Notes: a model not told the origin generated them from the sequence alone. A stretch of 64,000 nt of DNA from Ixodes scapularis (GCF_016920785.2 NW_024609837.1:23617565-23681564), one strand, 5' to 3'. Counted from the first letter of the stretch, positions 32,471 to 45,589 are shown. A program made the numbers and translations.

Positions 32471-35241
32471 GAAAGTTCACCAGCTCGCGTGCATCTTTTC
32501 TGTAATTTCTATCATGCTATGACCTCATCGGCTGAGGAGTGGTAATGATATGTTCAAACCTCATCATGCCCTGCGTTTTATAAGCCATCAATAACCATAG
32601 GAACGCAGGCAAAAAAAAAAAAAGAAAAACGTGTGAAATACGTTGTGACACATTGACATGACAAATCAGACATAGCGCGGCAAAGCTGATCTCCCACGCG
32701 CAACACAATATGACTCGGGTACTATCATTCCTTTCGCAACACGCATTCCTCACTCGCATACTTTAAAAGAGTGAAGAAAAAAGAAGAAGTAATAAAAAAG
32801 GAGCTGACCGCGCGACATTCGAACCGGTCAAAATCAATCGGGCGTCCCCAGCGTCCATTCCCGCGTTGTACGGGAAGCGAAGCGGCGTGTGGTCGACTCA
32901 AAAGACGACACAGAGGCGGCTCTTATCCCCCCCATAATAGGAGGGATCATCCGTAATATAACGTCTTTATCCCTCCCTCCCTGCCTTATCCCCGTATTGA
33001 GTGGTGTTGGTGCCATAGCGGACGACGCCGACAGCGGCGCTTCCTATTCAAGCGCCCAAACAACACGTCGCGGTTTCGTCTCGACCATCGGCAGTGTTCG
33101 CGACACAACAATGCTTCCCGAACCCGGTCCGTTTATTTATTTTATTCCTTTATTTTTCAGGCGTTCTGGAAGGAGGGGCTGGGGTCGCGGCAGGAGGAGG
33201 GAGGAGGGGGGGGGGGGATATTTTCCTTCCCTTTAAGAAGGGGGATTACGTTTCCACGGTATCGACTGTCTGTTGTTGTTGTAAACGGCGGAGAGTGGGT
33301 AAGTTGGTGCCGGTTCCGCTGAGAGCAGTTGACGGAGAGCTATGAGAGACGGGCCAAGATGACTCTCTTCTTCCTTGCTGCAGCCTGAAAGACCCTAACG
33401 CGTGGGCTTGGCACGTCTCAGGGAGTGCCGTTGCGTATCTGTTTAGAGAGCATTTAGACGCAGATTACAATCGACTTCGCGCTTAGTCGACTCAAGTGCC
33501 GACACTTTGCCACCTTGATGCGTGTGTACGCGAGGAATTATCTTTCCACTGAATTAAAAGATTGCGCCACTAGATTCTTATTTATTCGTATCTTAAACTT
33601 GCTACTTGAATCCTAAAGCTCCTAAAGATTCTGTCCAGTGGTCTCACTCCCTTTACCCCTAGCATATATGATATACTGTATATATAAAAAAAAAATCTAG
33701 AAATATAGATTGTTAAGATGTGTGGGTTAGTCTGATTCGGAATGCATAAGGCTCCTGAGCATGTGCTCCTGAACCTTTCTTTGGTAACAGAAAGAAGTCC
33801 CCAACGGTCGTCACCACAAACTCTTGCAGTCTGTACTATAGAACCGAGAGGGGCAGTGGTCGAGGTTAATCAGAATTTCCCCGCAATCAGCCCTATTTTC
33901 TTCACGCCAATACCGGAAGGCAGTTGGCAATTAGCTGCTTAGGAGCACACGAAATAAACAGACGATAATAATGACGATGATCGTGATGATGAAACTGGTA
34001 GAAAAACCTGCAAAACCAGTGTCCCGTAGGTGGTACATCCTTAAATTCCTAGCTCTATTGTGCACCACTCCACTCTGGTGACTTGATTCGGCTACCTGCG
34101 GACAACTGATTGTGGTCTGTCGACGGCATCCCCCGTTTAATCCTGTCTACTTGACATTCCGACGCAAATATATGCTCACCAGAGCAATTCCGGTACGACG
34201 ACACATTAGACTTATCCAAAAGGGAGCAGGGTACCGACAACGGCAAGAATAACGAGGGAGGACGAGGCGGGCGGGGTTGTCCCCACCCTCCAATTTTGAA
34301 AGCCGTCAGTGACTGTGTAAGTGGCGGAGTACCGTTGTCGTCCCAGGCCAGGAGGAGAGAGTCCTCCGAACAACTGCACCAAAGTGCCCGCGTGGAATGG
34401 AAACCGACAACTCGACCCGTCGTCCCCCTACTGTATGCCCTCGCCAAGAAAGAAGCGGGGGAAGGAGGGGGGGGGGGGGGTTCTTAATCCCCCGAGCCCT
34501 CCAATCATCCCCTCAATTTGTGCCGTCTTTTGCAAGTCATCCGAGCAGCTGTAAAAGGGTCGGGGGGAGAGAAGGGCGGCCCTTGGGAAGGAAACAGGGC
34601 GTCGTCACCGGCGGTGGCGGCGGCGCATACCGGCCGACGGTAATGGTTCCCGCGGCTATAGAGATCCCTGGCTTAATCCCCGGTCCGCGTACCTCGTGAA
34701 GCGCGTCGTAGATCCCTCGCCGCTTTTTGGTGCCCGGCCAGGACCCGTGTACGGGTAGTGCCGCTGCATGAATGATGGACGTCTCAAGAGCCGGATCTGT
34801 GCTGGAAAAAGGAAGGTTTTGGCTTTCTCCCCGCTGCCTCCTTCCTGACAGAATCTATTGAGCGGTCTGCCCCCGCGGCTGCTGCTGCCGAACGGACGCA
34901 TAATAAAAGGCGCGGGTTACCACGGCGGCGGCGGCGTCTCTGCGCCGGGCCGTCTGGTGGTGGTCGCCAGGAGCCCAGGACGTGCGTCCTCTTTGACGCA
35001 GCAGCCAATGGAACTCGTCCTCGAATACAGGCGTTGAGAGGCGCGAGGAGTCGTGTGCGATAAGGCCGCGGTGCTCAGAGTACCTGGTCTGGAACCAATA
35101 CCACTTAGAAGACAAGGCCGCCACATGACGTCATCGTTATTTGATTGCCGGTCCCGCCCCAAGCGGCAAACACGCGGTTCGCTCGCATTCGTGACAAAGG
35201 CCGTAAGATGGCGCGACATGTCTAGGGGCACCTTGATGGGA
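32471..35241. other. Intergenic mosaic, nothing coding recognised
   Basis: GC-rich and G-run stretches at 33160-33245 and 34457-34480; repeat family member ACAAGGCCGCCACATGACG at 35110-35140 shared with 48661-48690. Several overlapping open frames on both strands in the GC-rich parts have no recognisable motif. Confidence 0.45.
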
Positions 35242-37182
35242 CACTGACAGGGTATTTTTGATCGCCAGGGTTTTTATTTGAGCACGACATATGAGAGCCC
35301 AACTACCCTGCGGCTCTAAATTTGTTTTCTTTCCGCCCGAAAATCGCCGATCGAGAACTGGCCGGTTTGAGTCGCGCTCACTCTCTTCTCCGTGGTCACG
35401 TGACGTTTTCTATGGTTTAGACACAACCACCAAAGATTATCAAAGTCGAGGGTCATCGAAGGCATACACTCAATACTAAAAACAAACAAAAAATATGATA
35501 CCCATTAAAAGAAAGAAGAGTTGCACAGCAACGTAACTTCTGGTAATTTTCTCCTTCGCTATATTTCTTGTTCCTTTCCAGTTCAGTTTCGGTTTTGATT
35601 TAAAGAAGTTGTGTTTTTTTTTTTTACTTTATTAAAAATAAACATGTCGCTGTAGCAAACCCGTAATAAATCTCTGTAGCAAGCATCGTAATAAATCGCC
35701 TGGCAAAATATAAATCAAATTTTTAGCCAGCCACGACAGCCACTCGAGGTACCGGCCTTGTTCGCGCTCATGTTTACTACGGAGCGCGGCGCGCTACTGC
35801 GCCTGCGCGAAGGACCCCAAACCAACAGTGCCCTCTGCCGGAAGACACGCGAAGGCTGAGCGAACGTTTGCACCTTTGCTGGTCTTGTACAGACACTACT
35901 CTCTTCTTCCACCGTTGTCTGGAATCATTTTGTCGTGCTATGGGAGAGTTTTTCCTATAGAACAGATGGAAGCGACCAGAAGCACGCGCAGTCCTTCGTT
36001 GGGAGTCAACCGGTGACATAGCACGGCGAAGAACCTAACGGGTGGACGTGGGATCGGAGAAGCCACTGTGGATGAAGTCAATGGATGTGTCTGCTTTTTC
36101 GTGATACCTTGCGGACCCATCGAAAAGAAGGACGATTGGAGATGTACGCTTGGGACTTAGGCCTTACAGAATCGCGCTGTTTTTGCATGGGTGTAAGCAG
36201 CCGAGGAATCCAGCGGAACTTTGTCATGTACAAATCATTGGGCATCCATGGGTGCTTGAACGTGACGAGCATAGAGGGACGTGGGCTTGTCCCGTAAATT
36301 TTGTCAACATTACTTTTTGTTTTACCATTAATAATACGAACTTGCTTAAAGGGTCATTGCCCCCCCCCATTCTTTAATTTTTTGTTCGGTAATTTATTAT
36401 GGTTTCAGAAGACTACCCAATCCATATTTTGCAACAGAGCATGGACGTACCAACGGGGGGGGGGGGGGGAGGGGGGGGGGGCAAGGGGGGCGCTTGATCC
36501 CTTCCCCAGTTCTCATTCTCAGAGGGGGGGGCAAGGCATGTGTCTTGCCCCCCATGAAACAGCCGCCACTGGGAAGGGCAAACACTGTCTGGCGGCGCCC
36601 AAGACTAGAGGCACCAAGGGTACCGCCCCCCCGGCCCTGGGGGGGGGGGGGGGGGGAGGAATCTGGTTTGCCCCCCCCCCCCCCCCCCACCAGTCAAGAA
36701 CAAGTTGGTACGCCACTGCTACAGCGTCACGTAGATTTTTAATAAAGTAAAATAAAGCAAACTGCTCGAAACCGAAACTGGACTGGGGAGGACGAAAAAA
36801 TATAGAGGAGGAGAAAGTTGCCGGAAGTCACGTGGCTGTGCAACTTTTTTCTCCAATCAACGTATTTGCAACTTTTTAGAAGTCACAAAAAAAAAGGGTA
36901 TCATATTTATTTTCTATTTTTAATATTGCCTGTGTGCCTTCGATGGCCCACGACCTTGATTATCTTTGGTGGTTGTGTCTAAACCACAGGAAACGGCAGG
37001 TGACCATGGGGAAGAGAGTGCGCGCCACTCAACCCGTCCAGTTCTCGATCGGCGGTTTTTCGGGCGTAAAGAAAACGAATTTCGAGCCGCAAATCATGCT
37101 ATGGGTAGTTGGTCTCTCTCATATGCCATGTTCAAATAGAAACCTTGGCGAGCATATATAGACACCCTGCGTCTGTCAGTGT
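35242..37182. repeat. Long inverted repeat (foldback), arms over 400 bp
   Basis: The left arm 35242-35659 is the diverged reverse complement of the right arm 36713-37182. Landmarks pair in order: GACACTGACAG with CTGTCAGTGTC, CATATGAGAG with CTCTCATATG, GATCGAGAACTGG with CCAGTTCTCGATC, CACAACCACCAAAGATTATC with GATTATCTTTGGTGGTTGTG, CTTTATTAAAAAT with ATTTTTAATAAAG, CGCTGTAGC with GCTACAGCG. About 1.05 kb lies between the arms. Scattered differences show it is old. Confidence 0.88.
36440..36718. mobile_element. hAT-type MITE at the inner edge of the long inverted repeat
   Basis: Ends CATGGACGTACCAAC (left) and GTTGGTACGCCACTG (right) are imperfect inverted repeats; the right one in reverse (CAGTGGCGTACCAAC) is a standard hAT-type end. 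Flanks CAACAGAG (36432-36439) and CTACAGCG (36719-36726) agree at six of eight positions, as an aged 8-bp duplication would. The 279-bp interior is G- and C-run rich and non-coding. Confidence 0.72.
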
Positions 37183-40100
37183 CTTTTTAACGACCTCCGT
37201 ACGTGGGGCTTGCACGTGACGTCTTGACACCGTGCTGGCAATCGTTCTGACTTGTTCTTGCCAAAAAAAAAATTCAGAGGCATAAAAAAAAACAAAAAAA
37301 ACGTATGTATACTTTAGCAGGTACGTGCTCAGCACCGAAACCACCGCGATGGTGGCTGATGTGAGGTCAGTGCGAGCCATGTGTACATTAATTGAGCCAC
37401 ACTACTCTACGCATGCTTGTCCGATTTGCGTACCATTTGAACCCAATCACCATTCAAGGGGTGTTTAAATCTCGCTTTGGAGGTGTCCGTAACTCGTGCT
37501 CCTGCCGGTTTTCAGATCGACATTTACTGAATCGTCAGATGCATTTCAATGTCTGCTGCTGCGAGGGGCGAATTAGCGACTACAAGATACCATTCGTAAT
37601 GGACTGGCTAAATGGTCTCTATCCAGCAGCGAGACACCGGACGCCATTATGAAACACTCATAGAGCTTCCTTCGAAGGACACTGATATTATTTGAAGTTT
37701 GGAGTCGTCGACAGATATATAATCCACATCTATGGTATATCCACAGCGCTGGTGATACAGTTATGCGTCCTTACAGCGCCGCCGAACAAGGAAAAACGAA
37801 GGTATAAGCCAAATAGGACCAGAGCCAGAGGTTAAGGTGAAATGAAAAGCTTTCGTGGCGACTTTATTATAGCATGAAGACTAAAGAAAGGATAGCTTGT
37901 GGAAAGTTCTGTTGAATTCCCTGGAAGGGGTCTGTTGTTGCGATACGTGTTTTGGATTCGACGTACATGAAAACGTTTTGCACAAATCAACTAACTCTTT
38001 TGTAAAATAAATAATCGTTAGTTGATTAGACAGCAGGAGTATTGTCGGCCAGAGTATGGTGACGTTGTTACCATACTTTGGTAGATGAGAAAGTTAGCCA
38101 GTGCATTATACGACTGCTAGCCTGAGCTTTGTTACGTGCATTACGCACTAGTGTTACATGGCTGCCCTCCGGTGCGATGCTGATACATATCAAAACGGGC
38201 AAGATTGGGGACTGAACCCAGGATCTCCGCCAGCGTCATCAGTCGAGCAGTCGTTGTTTAATTCCTCGGTAAGTAGTGAAGATAAGGACCGCGATGTTTT
38301 GTTTTGCCCTGTATTTTGGTTTCTAATAACACCCTTTCTAGAAAACAAAAATATCTTGTCTATACGTTTCTGTAAGTGTACAGCAGATTCGGCACAGTTC
38401 CCGATATTTAAAGCAAAAGAAGTTAAGCATTGCAAATTGTTTGAGAAAATGTATTCAGAGTCGTTTTAAAATTTCCCGCGGTGCACATCGATGTTGTCGC
38501 CCAAGGCGCGCGCACCAAATAGAGATGTATGCACCTCAGGAGAATTGCCAGCGATAGCGGCGAGGTTTATTCCGCTGAACCAGGAGACGATGGATCGTTT
38601 TCATTGTTCCCCAAACGTTCGGATACGTGCTTGTTTGAACACGCCATTTTGCCCGGGCCACTTCAAAGGTGCCGCGCGTTCCCTGAAAACAACAAGGAGA
38701 CGATGTTTCAACAACCTGACCAAACCACCAAGGAGGTCCTTTCGTTTCCTTCAAATCGCTACAGAAGAAAAAAAAGAAAAGCTCCCTAAAAGCTCGAAGT
38801 GTGGCCACAAAGTATGGGTGTTCCCCGCTTTAAAAATATAAAACAAAAATAAAGTTGTAAGCCAACGAATGCATTGGGGCTCGAATTGTTGGCGTGGAGC
38901 TCTACGTTTGCCGAAAGGTAACTTTCAACGACTTTCAAGCAATCACCGAAAGCCATTGTGCGCTTGCGTACGGCTAAAGATAGAAACGATAAAAGAAAAA
39001 AAAAATGCCGACCGGTACGAGAGAAGTGAGACAAATTCATGTACGCCGCTAGCCTCTAAAAAAAAAAAACAGGAAAACAGACAAAAAAAAGAAAAAAAAA
39101 AAGGTCATACAATGGTGGCTTGTCTCTAGCTTGTCATGACATCCGCTCTAAAAGACTCGCGGAGAAGGAAGGCGTTGCCACCGTCTCGAAAATACCTCGC
39201 AAACACGAAACGCCATTGCCGTCCTGCCTTTTTTTACAACCGTCGACACGAAGCCTGAAGCACTGTTCCTTTGTACGAGTGATTGCGTTTCAATCGTAAA
39301 ACAACCTCAGCCATTCTCCCCTAAAAGCAAGCAACTCGGTGTGGTCCTTCCTTTAGCGTTGTCCGTGGCAATCCAGTACGAATGCGTTGTTGAATTATCC
39401 GTCGAATAAATGAAAATCACACGATCGTTTTTTTTTTTTCCTTTTGAATAAGGCGGCAGCTTGCGCCACCTACCTGGGGGCCAAATCAGGGTATAGGAGG
39501 GCCACTGGCGCGCCCTGGTGGCGGAAAGGAGAACTATATTGGTAGGCGGGCCTGTTTCGTTTGCTTGCCTATACAATCGGGAAGGCACAGACGCGCTCAC
39601 GCACGCTGGCACCAACGAGACTGACGGTGCACGGTAACGAACAAATAAACAAAAAAGCGAATGGAAAGGTGTGAACACAGCCGACAGTGCGAGGCAGTCA
39701 TGGTGGCAAAAGTGGAAGGGAGGGGGAATGTGCGGGGGGAGGGGGAGAAGAGCGGCCCCTGGTTGTCGTAATTAAAGTTCTTTCGACGTGTGGGGGCCTT
39801 CGGAATGCCTTGGGGTGCAATCTCGCCCGCCTCCGTTGCCCCGGTGCCCGCGAGCGCACAAGCACGAACGCGTATACGGGCTTGCACAAACACGCACGCA
39901 TAGGTGTAGGTTGGCACTGTGGAAGGTGCATGACGTTCCTAAAATATGAAAAAAACGTGTTTCGAGGACAGGAAGATCGAAATAGCAAATAGAGAAAGAT
40001 GAAAAAAAGAGACAATATAAAAACATGCTAGTAAAGGTGAGGCTTCTGGGCGTTTCGGGTCATGTATATGCTATAAGCTCCGAGCCCGGACAGCTCTTTT

Positions 40101-40439
40101 TTTTTTTTTTTTGGCACTTTAAATTACAAGCGATTTGTCCTAGTTGCTGCAGGAAAGCTTTGAGTGATTGAGTAAAACACACTTTTTCGCACGTCATACA
40201 AAATACATCGTGTTCGAAGCAAACGTGTTGACAGAATTACACGCGGGCACGCCTCGAACGTTTTGGAAGCATGTTTGCATCTTACATGTATGGCCTTTGA
40301 ACATGTCTGCAGAGAGTGTTTGTCTGTGCAATGTGACCGTCAAAAAAGGAACAAACACGCCTCAGAGAGTGTCTTCAGGCCGTCTTTCGTATAAGATGTA
40401 GTCGCAGTGTGACCGTGGCGTTGTATAAAGCAAAAACTA
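37183..40439. other. Intergenic, nothing coding recognised
   Basis: Short frames only. A-runs at 38995-39005 and 39058-39105; a fragment of the 20488 repeat (GGCGGCAGCTTGCGCCACCT) at 39450-39475; poly-T at 40097-40112. Confidence 0.5.
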
Positions 40440-40653
40440 TGCGGAGCGCAAAGTTCGTCTGCTTCTTTTGCGGGGGTTGTGGTGACGTCACAAAGACGCC
40501 GATCTCGGATTGAAGAAGGATAGGGGGTAGACCTCAAGGCAGCTTGCTTTGAGGTCTATCCATGCATTCTTACATTTAGAGCCAATCAGAGCTCGGCGTC
40601 TTCTGACGTCACCACGACCCTTGCAAAATAAGCAGACGAAGTCGCGCTCCGCA
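40440..40653. mobile_element. Foldback/MITE-like element with 73-bp arms
   Basis: Arms 40440-40512 and 40580-40653 pair over their length (GCGGAGCGC/GCGCTCCGC, TTCGTCTGCTT/AAGCAGACGAA, GGTGACGTCA/TGACGTCACC, GACGCCGATCTCGGATTG/CCAATCAGAGCTCGGCGTC). A smaller hairpin (TAGACCTCAA/TTTGAGGTCTA) sits in the loop. Each arm carries a perfect TGACGTCA. Confidence 0.82.
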
Positions 40654-43257
40654 CACTGCTCGATTCGCAAAACTTATAATTTTTTTTATTATTACAGTCG
40701 TGCACACACGCAATAAATCGAATACGCCAATACATGTAAATATAGGTAATATCAACAATTATACCCGATATTTCGTGCACGTGCTTACTGACGGGTGTCT
40801 CGTTTGTTAGCCGGCGTCACTAGATTGCCTCAGTTGTGGAACTCCCCCAGACGGGGATACCCCCTCTCCCTCATTTCGCTTCACCTCCCGTCGTTTAAAG
40901 CGCCATCTGAATTTTCGTTTCATAACTGTATGTTTCATAGAGTACGGTGGAGCGCCATCTAGACGCTGTGCTTCGAAACGTACGTATCCCATAGAATACA
41001 CTGCAGTTACCATAGCAGCCGTCCGGCGCTTCGAACGACGGAAGGCGAGTCGTGGAGAGGGGGGTACTGCTCGTGCTTGCAGGCATCTATGAACAGTTCC
41101 GTAACTGAGCTAATCTAATAACGTCGTAGTTAGCATGTAAGATTACGGGTGATTTGCCTGATGGCCCGGAAACTTTTAAGTTATGAAATAAAAAAAATAA
41201 AAAAACTGAGAAGCAAGGAATTCACTTTTCGATTCGGAAAACAATTTTGTTTTATGTAACGCGTTTGGGTATGTATAGTTCGAATCGAATAGTTTTGCAT
41301 CACCTCAAAGCAATACAGTGCGACATAAAGCTACGACATTATTGGCGGCGAGATGTTTTGTTGGCGCCCTCCTACGGTTCCCTCTCGTGACGTCATTATT
41401 TCGAGAACAACAAGTCCGATAATGTTTATAATTAGCACGGTGGGAGTCAGAAATCATTGGGCTCTGAAAGCAACACTGCCAACACCGTCAAAATCGAAGT
41501 TCTTACACAATTCTCATTTCCGTCGAAGAGAAATTTTTTGCTGATGTCATAGTCAACATTCGGTCAATGGTGGCAAGCCGATTACTGCGACGCTTTCGAT
41601 CGCTCACGTCGCCAATAGGGATCGTTTGTTTAATCGCGAATGCCGACCACAGCGCGCCCCAAGGTCAGCTTTCGCCACTACCCAGCATGGCCGCAGAGCC
41701 CGACGTAAGCCAGGGAAGCTACAGTATTCAACAGGGCACTGTTGAATACTGTAGCGATCTATAATAACGATCTCCACGCATTCAGCCCAAAAGCCTAAAG
41801 GCGCCTCTGCGTACGAAGGCGAAATTGTGAACTTCTACTTTGTGACGTGCGCCACCAAAAGCGTCGCTATAGGTTCTGCGGCCGCGCTGGCTTTTGTCGT
41901 TGCTGGTGCGTGTGTTGTGGCGTGCCACGTTTGGCGTGTTCAAATTGCTTTCATCTATGTTTACATTAGCAGGCACCGTGAACATTCTTTTTTGCACGGG
42001 ATAATGGCATCCACCACACTGACCACAGCGTTAATGGGAAGGGGGGGGGGGGGGGGGGGGGGACAACAGTGGCAACATCAATGAAAACATTTCTTTCGCG
42101 CTCCACTTGAAGTTTTCATGGTTAGATACAGACGCACGTGCACCCAAATGTTTGAATGGGAAAGCATTAACTGTCCCATGGAACGGAGAAGGCGCTGTCC
42201 ATAACCGCGAAAAACGGCAAGGAAATTCCCTCCGCGGAACGGCTCTTAAAATGGCTACGACGCGATGGTTTTTGTTGTTTAGCGTGCACCACACACAGAC
42301 ACAAACGCACATATGTGTGTGTGTGTGTGTGTGTGTGTGCGTGCGTGTGCGTGTCGGAAGGATGCTGCCAATTAAACATAAGGTGCGGCAGCGCAGATCT
42401 TCATGGCGTTGGCTTCATGCCTTACTGTGACGACGTCTATCCTGAATCAGCATATATATGCATCATTCTTACTATCATCTATTACTGTAAAATGAAAGAA
42501 TGAAGACAACTCTTACTTGCTCGATCGCGCGTACTATGGCTGATTTTATTGTTGTTATGTTCAAACCCGATTTATTTGGACACCACGCATCGGCACGTGT
42601 CGCTTGACGACAATTGAAATCAGTTGTATCGAAGTGAACCTTTTCTGAATGCGAGTTGATCAGTGGTTCAGTTGTTTAAAATCTATGCATTGCTTCGGTA
42701 TTGAAAGTCTAGGTTCTGCTTATAATCAAAGAAATTTCGTAGAAATGTTCATTTTAGCTGCTTTACTACCACGCATGTTGTTTCACCTACACACGTAACA
42801 AATGGAATCCATTCGTATGATGACAGTCCACTTAATTTACCGGTTCACTGCAATCCTGCAAGAAATCGCAACCGAGAAAAATTGATGGAACTAACCATTT
42901 CGTCGTTTACCCTGAGACTGGGGGAACTACCTTTTTACGCACTTACATACCTGCGAATGAATAATCCTTCAGCTACTAAGCGACGTATAATAATCAAGTC
43001 GTGTCAACATTGCCGGAATCTGGATTAAACGTCACGATTCAGTGATGCACAGCCCTTTACATTTTAAAGCATGCCCATGACAAACTCTTGGATGGCCAAA
43101 ATGGACACTAATATCTTAAAAACAGGAAATTAAAAAAAAAAAAAAAAACTTCAGTTTCTTTTTATTTTGGGAAAGAAGGAAGACCAGCGAAGCTGTACTT
43201 TGGTGGGAATGAAGTAATGGCCGGACGCAAGTCGGCAAGCCAGAGTGGAAAGACTGG
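40654..43257. other. Intergenic with a perfect small hairpin and simple repeats
   Basis: Poly-G at about 42042-42061 and a TG microsatellite at 42314-42356. No supported gene. The perfect hairpin at 41718-41755 is listed separately. Confidence 0.5.
41718..41755. repeat. Perfect 17-bp hairpin with 4-base loop
   Basis: GCTACAGTATTCAACAG, loop GGCA, then the exact reverse complement CTGTTGAATACTGTAGC. Pairing stops sharply on both sides, so it is too short for a typical microRNA precursor. Confidence 0.9.
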
Positions 43258-43352
43258 AGAGGTTGCCGCCATCTATGAGCGACGGCGGCAACTAGACAAC
43301 CGGCAAGCTTGTTGTCAAGTTGTCGCCGTCGTTCACAGATGGCGGTAGCTGT
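43258..43352. repeat. Imperfect palindrome with about 43-bp arms
   Basis: CCGCCATCTATGAGCGACGG on the left pairs with CCGTCGTTCACAGATGGCGG on the right; the pairing continues inward through CAACTAGACAAC and TTGTCAAGTTG. Confidence 0.78.
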
Positions 43353-43989
43353 CCAGAGTTTAGTGTCATGATTTGTTTGCTGACGGACACGATACCGGGG
43401 AAACTAGGCCTTAACAGCTCTGCTGTAAAAATGACGGTTTTAATCAAGTTTATCTTTGGTTACCTCGAAGACAGCCGGCAATAAATTCACTAAAAAATAA
43501 AAAATAAAACAAAATATGAGTCTAAGTCCCGTCTACTGCCGGAAGACAGAGAATGTCGAACATATTTTGAGCCGCGCTGGACGTTCACTTATTAGCTTTT
43601 TTGAGCTCCGGAATCGTGCTAAATTTGTCGGGTGATGTCTCGCTCGCCAAAATCATCTTAGAAAGTGTCTTTAGATCGTCTTGCTGTGTGACCGTGTTCA
43701 CAGATTACATTGACTCTGACTTGACCTTTTTTTAAGAAAAACGTACAAGCGTTAAGTACTGCTGTAAGCTACACGAAGCGTGGGTGTGTGTGATACAAAA
43801 CAGGCAAATGGTATTGCTTAGTGCATGCAGCTGCAGGGTACAGCTCAGCGAGCTTTCCATTCATGAAATGTTGCACGCACGCTCGATTTGATCGCGATGG
43901 GAAGAATACTTTCATTTACTACAATGCGACACACTGACGCCGTGGTTCCTGATCATACATCAAATCTGAGAAAGCAGGGAAAAAAAATT
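43353..43989. other. Intergenic, nothing recognised
   Basis: AT-rich, no frame or repeat that I can name. Confidence 0.5.
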
Positions 43990-44285
43990 ATATCCATCAT
44001 TTGTTTCCGCACGTTTGGATCGAAAGCGAGCGTTCCATTTGGCAAGTGAAACACATATTTTGCATCATTTGTCCCCAAACTTTGAATGTAAGGAATGATC
44101 TAGCTCCATCACTTATACAAGTCAATTGTTGATTGTGTTCTGTTTGGTTCCAACGTACCAAATCCTGTATTTTCCGTTATTTCACTATTTTGTATTTTTC
44201 CACTGCTTTATTTTTGTTCTCTCACCACTCCCCACTGCACTGTCTCTAGCCACGATGGTAAAATAAATAAAGTAATTAATTAATT
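43990..44285 (+). mobile_element. Decayed 3' end of a non-LTR element
   Basis: Interrupted plus-strand reading (FASFVPKL, then GMI and LHHLYKSIVDCV) resembles the last residues of CR1/L2-like reverse transcriptases (pattern FFPR..R.WN.LP). It is followed by a T-rich 3' UTR and TAAAATAAATAAAG at the end. Several stops; low identity. Inference. Confidence 0.35.
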
Positions 44286-44722
44286 ATTAGAACGCGACAG
44301 TCTCAAGTACCACACGCATCCAGCGAACCCATCCGGGTCTTTCTCAGGTTTGCCCCAACCCAGCGAGGAGAAAAGCGCCATGGCAGCCCGTTCTCACTTA
44401 TCGCCTTCTTTCAGTAAAACGGACTATTGTGGTTAGGCGTTTCGACTAAACTCGTGGGCTCACCTCTTTTAATTCGTCTAAAAAAAAAAAAAAGGAAACT
44501 GAAATCACTCTTTGCATGCAAGGGGTAGTGTCCACACACCACAAAAAGATAACTAGGGTCGGTTTAACGTAATCAAAGGCGGCGTAACCAGAGCACGTTA
44601 CCGGCAACGGGTACGCGTTCACGAACGAGGAACAGTCTCGGAGAAAGGTCAGGCGACGTGGGACGGGAATGGTTTTAAGTGGTTTGACCGCTCTGGGTTA
44701 GTCGGGCTGCGCACGCGCCGAG

Positions 44723-44863
44723 ATGTCCAAGTGCGCCGAAGATCTGGAGCAGAGACGCAACTTCTGCGCATCATGCGGGGAAACAAGGCAAGAGGGCATT
44801 AACGGCTCTAGTAAACAGAAAGAGGTTGAAGACGATTATGGTGTGAAAATCCTTTTACCCTAG
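44723..44863 (+). CDS. Possible 46-codon ORF or exon fragment with clustered cysteines
   Basis: ATG 44723 to TAG 44861-44863 encodes MSKCAEDLEQRRNFCASCGE followed by a charged tail ending VKILLP. The FCASCGE pair of cysteines resembles half of a zinc-binding site. It is short, alone and without recognisable homologues; coding is uncertain. Confidence 0.15.
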   Translation: MSKCAEDLEQRRNFCASCGETRQEGINGSSKQKEVEDDYGVKILLP

Positions 44864-45589
44864 AATCTATGAAAACAGAAATGGTGTGCATTGTGCCGCA
44901 TATAGTTCTTCCTTTTGTTTTTGTTTTTTTCATTGAAGATGGAGATAAAAACGCCAAGAGTTCAGCGCGTCCCTACCCCCCCCCCCCCCCCCCCCCCCCC
45001 CGGACATTTGGCCTAAACGAATTACAACTTTTCTTTTTTTTAGCTGTAGAAATACTACATTCTGCTTTACCGAAGGCTCAGCTTTTCCGCCCAAATGTAC
45101 CGCCAGCGGTTCGGACCAGGAGCCACAATTTTAGAGCTTGCCGAACTCTTATTGAAAAGGTACGAGGGAGTTCCAGAAACTCACTCGAAAATGGGACCCG
45201 TTCTTGCTAGCTGACGCGCCATTCAGCTCGATGTTTTCGCGGACATTATCGACTGCCATTTTCCCTTTGAATCGTTTTGAAAATCCCTTTTAACCTTTAA
45301 AGAAGATACCTCAAACCCTGACACTTTGGTATCTCGTTTGGACAGCCAGCTAATTTGGGCAGACGTAGTCTTTTTTTGCAATGAAAAAAACAACTTCAAC
45401 TTTTGTTTTTTGGGGACACCCTGTCCACTGAAGTGCTGTGAGCCAACGAGATAATATTTCGGTTGAAGCAGCTTACGATTTGAAGCTCGATCCAAAACTA
45501 GGCTCTCACCACTTCCTGTTTTTATTCGGAAAGACGGGTGGCCATATAATCATTAGTGTCATTTTCATAATGCACAACTGAAATTGACC
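44864..45589. other. Intergenic with poly-C run
   Basis: Long poly-C run at about 44977-45001; no supported gene. Confidence 0.5.

Noticed and set aside
38190..38290. tRNA or SINE with a B-box-like GGGTTCAGTCC on the minus strand
   Set aside because: No matching A box, no cloverleaf and no second copy in the window.
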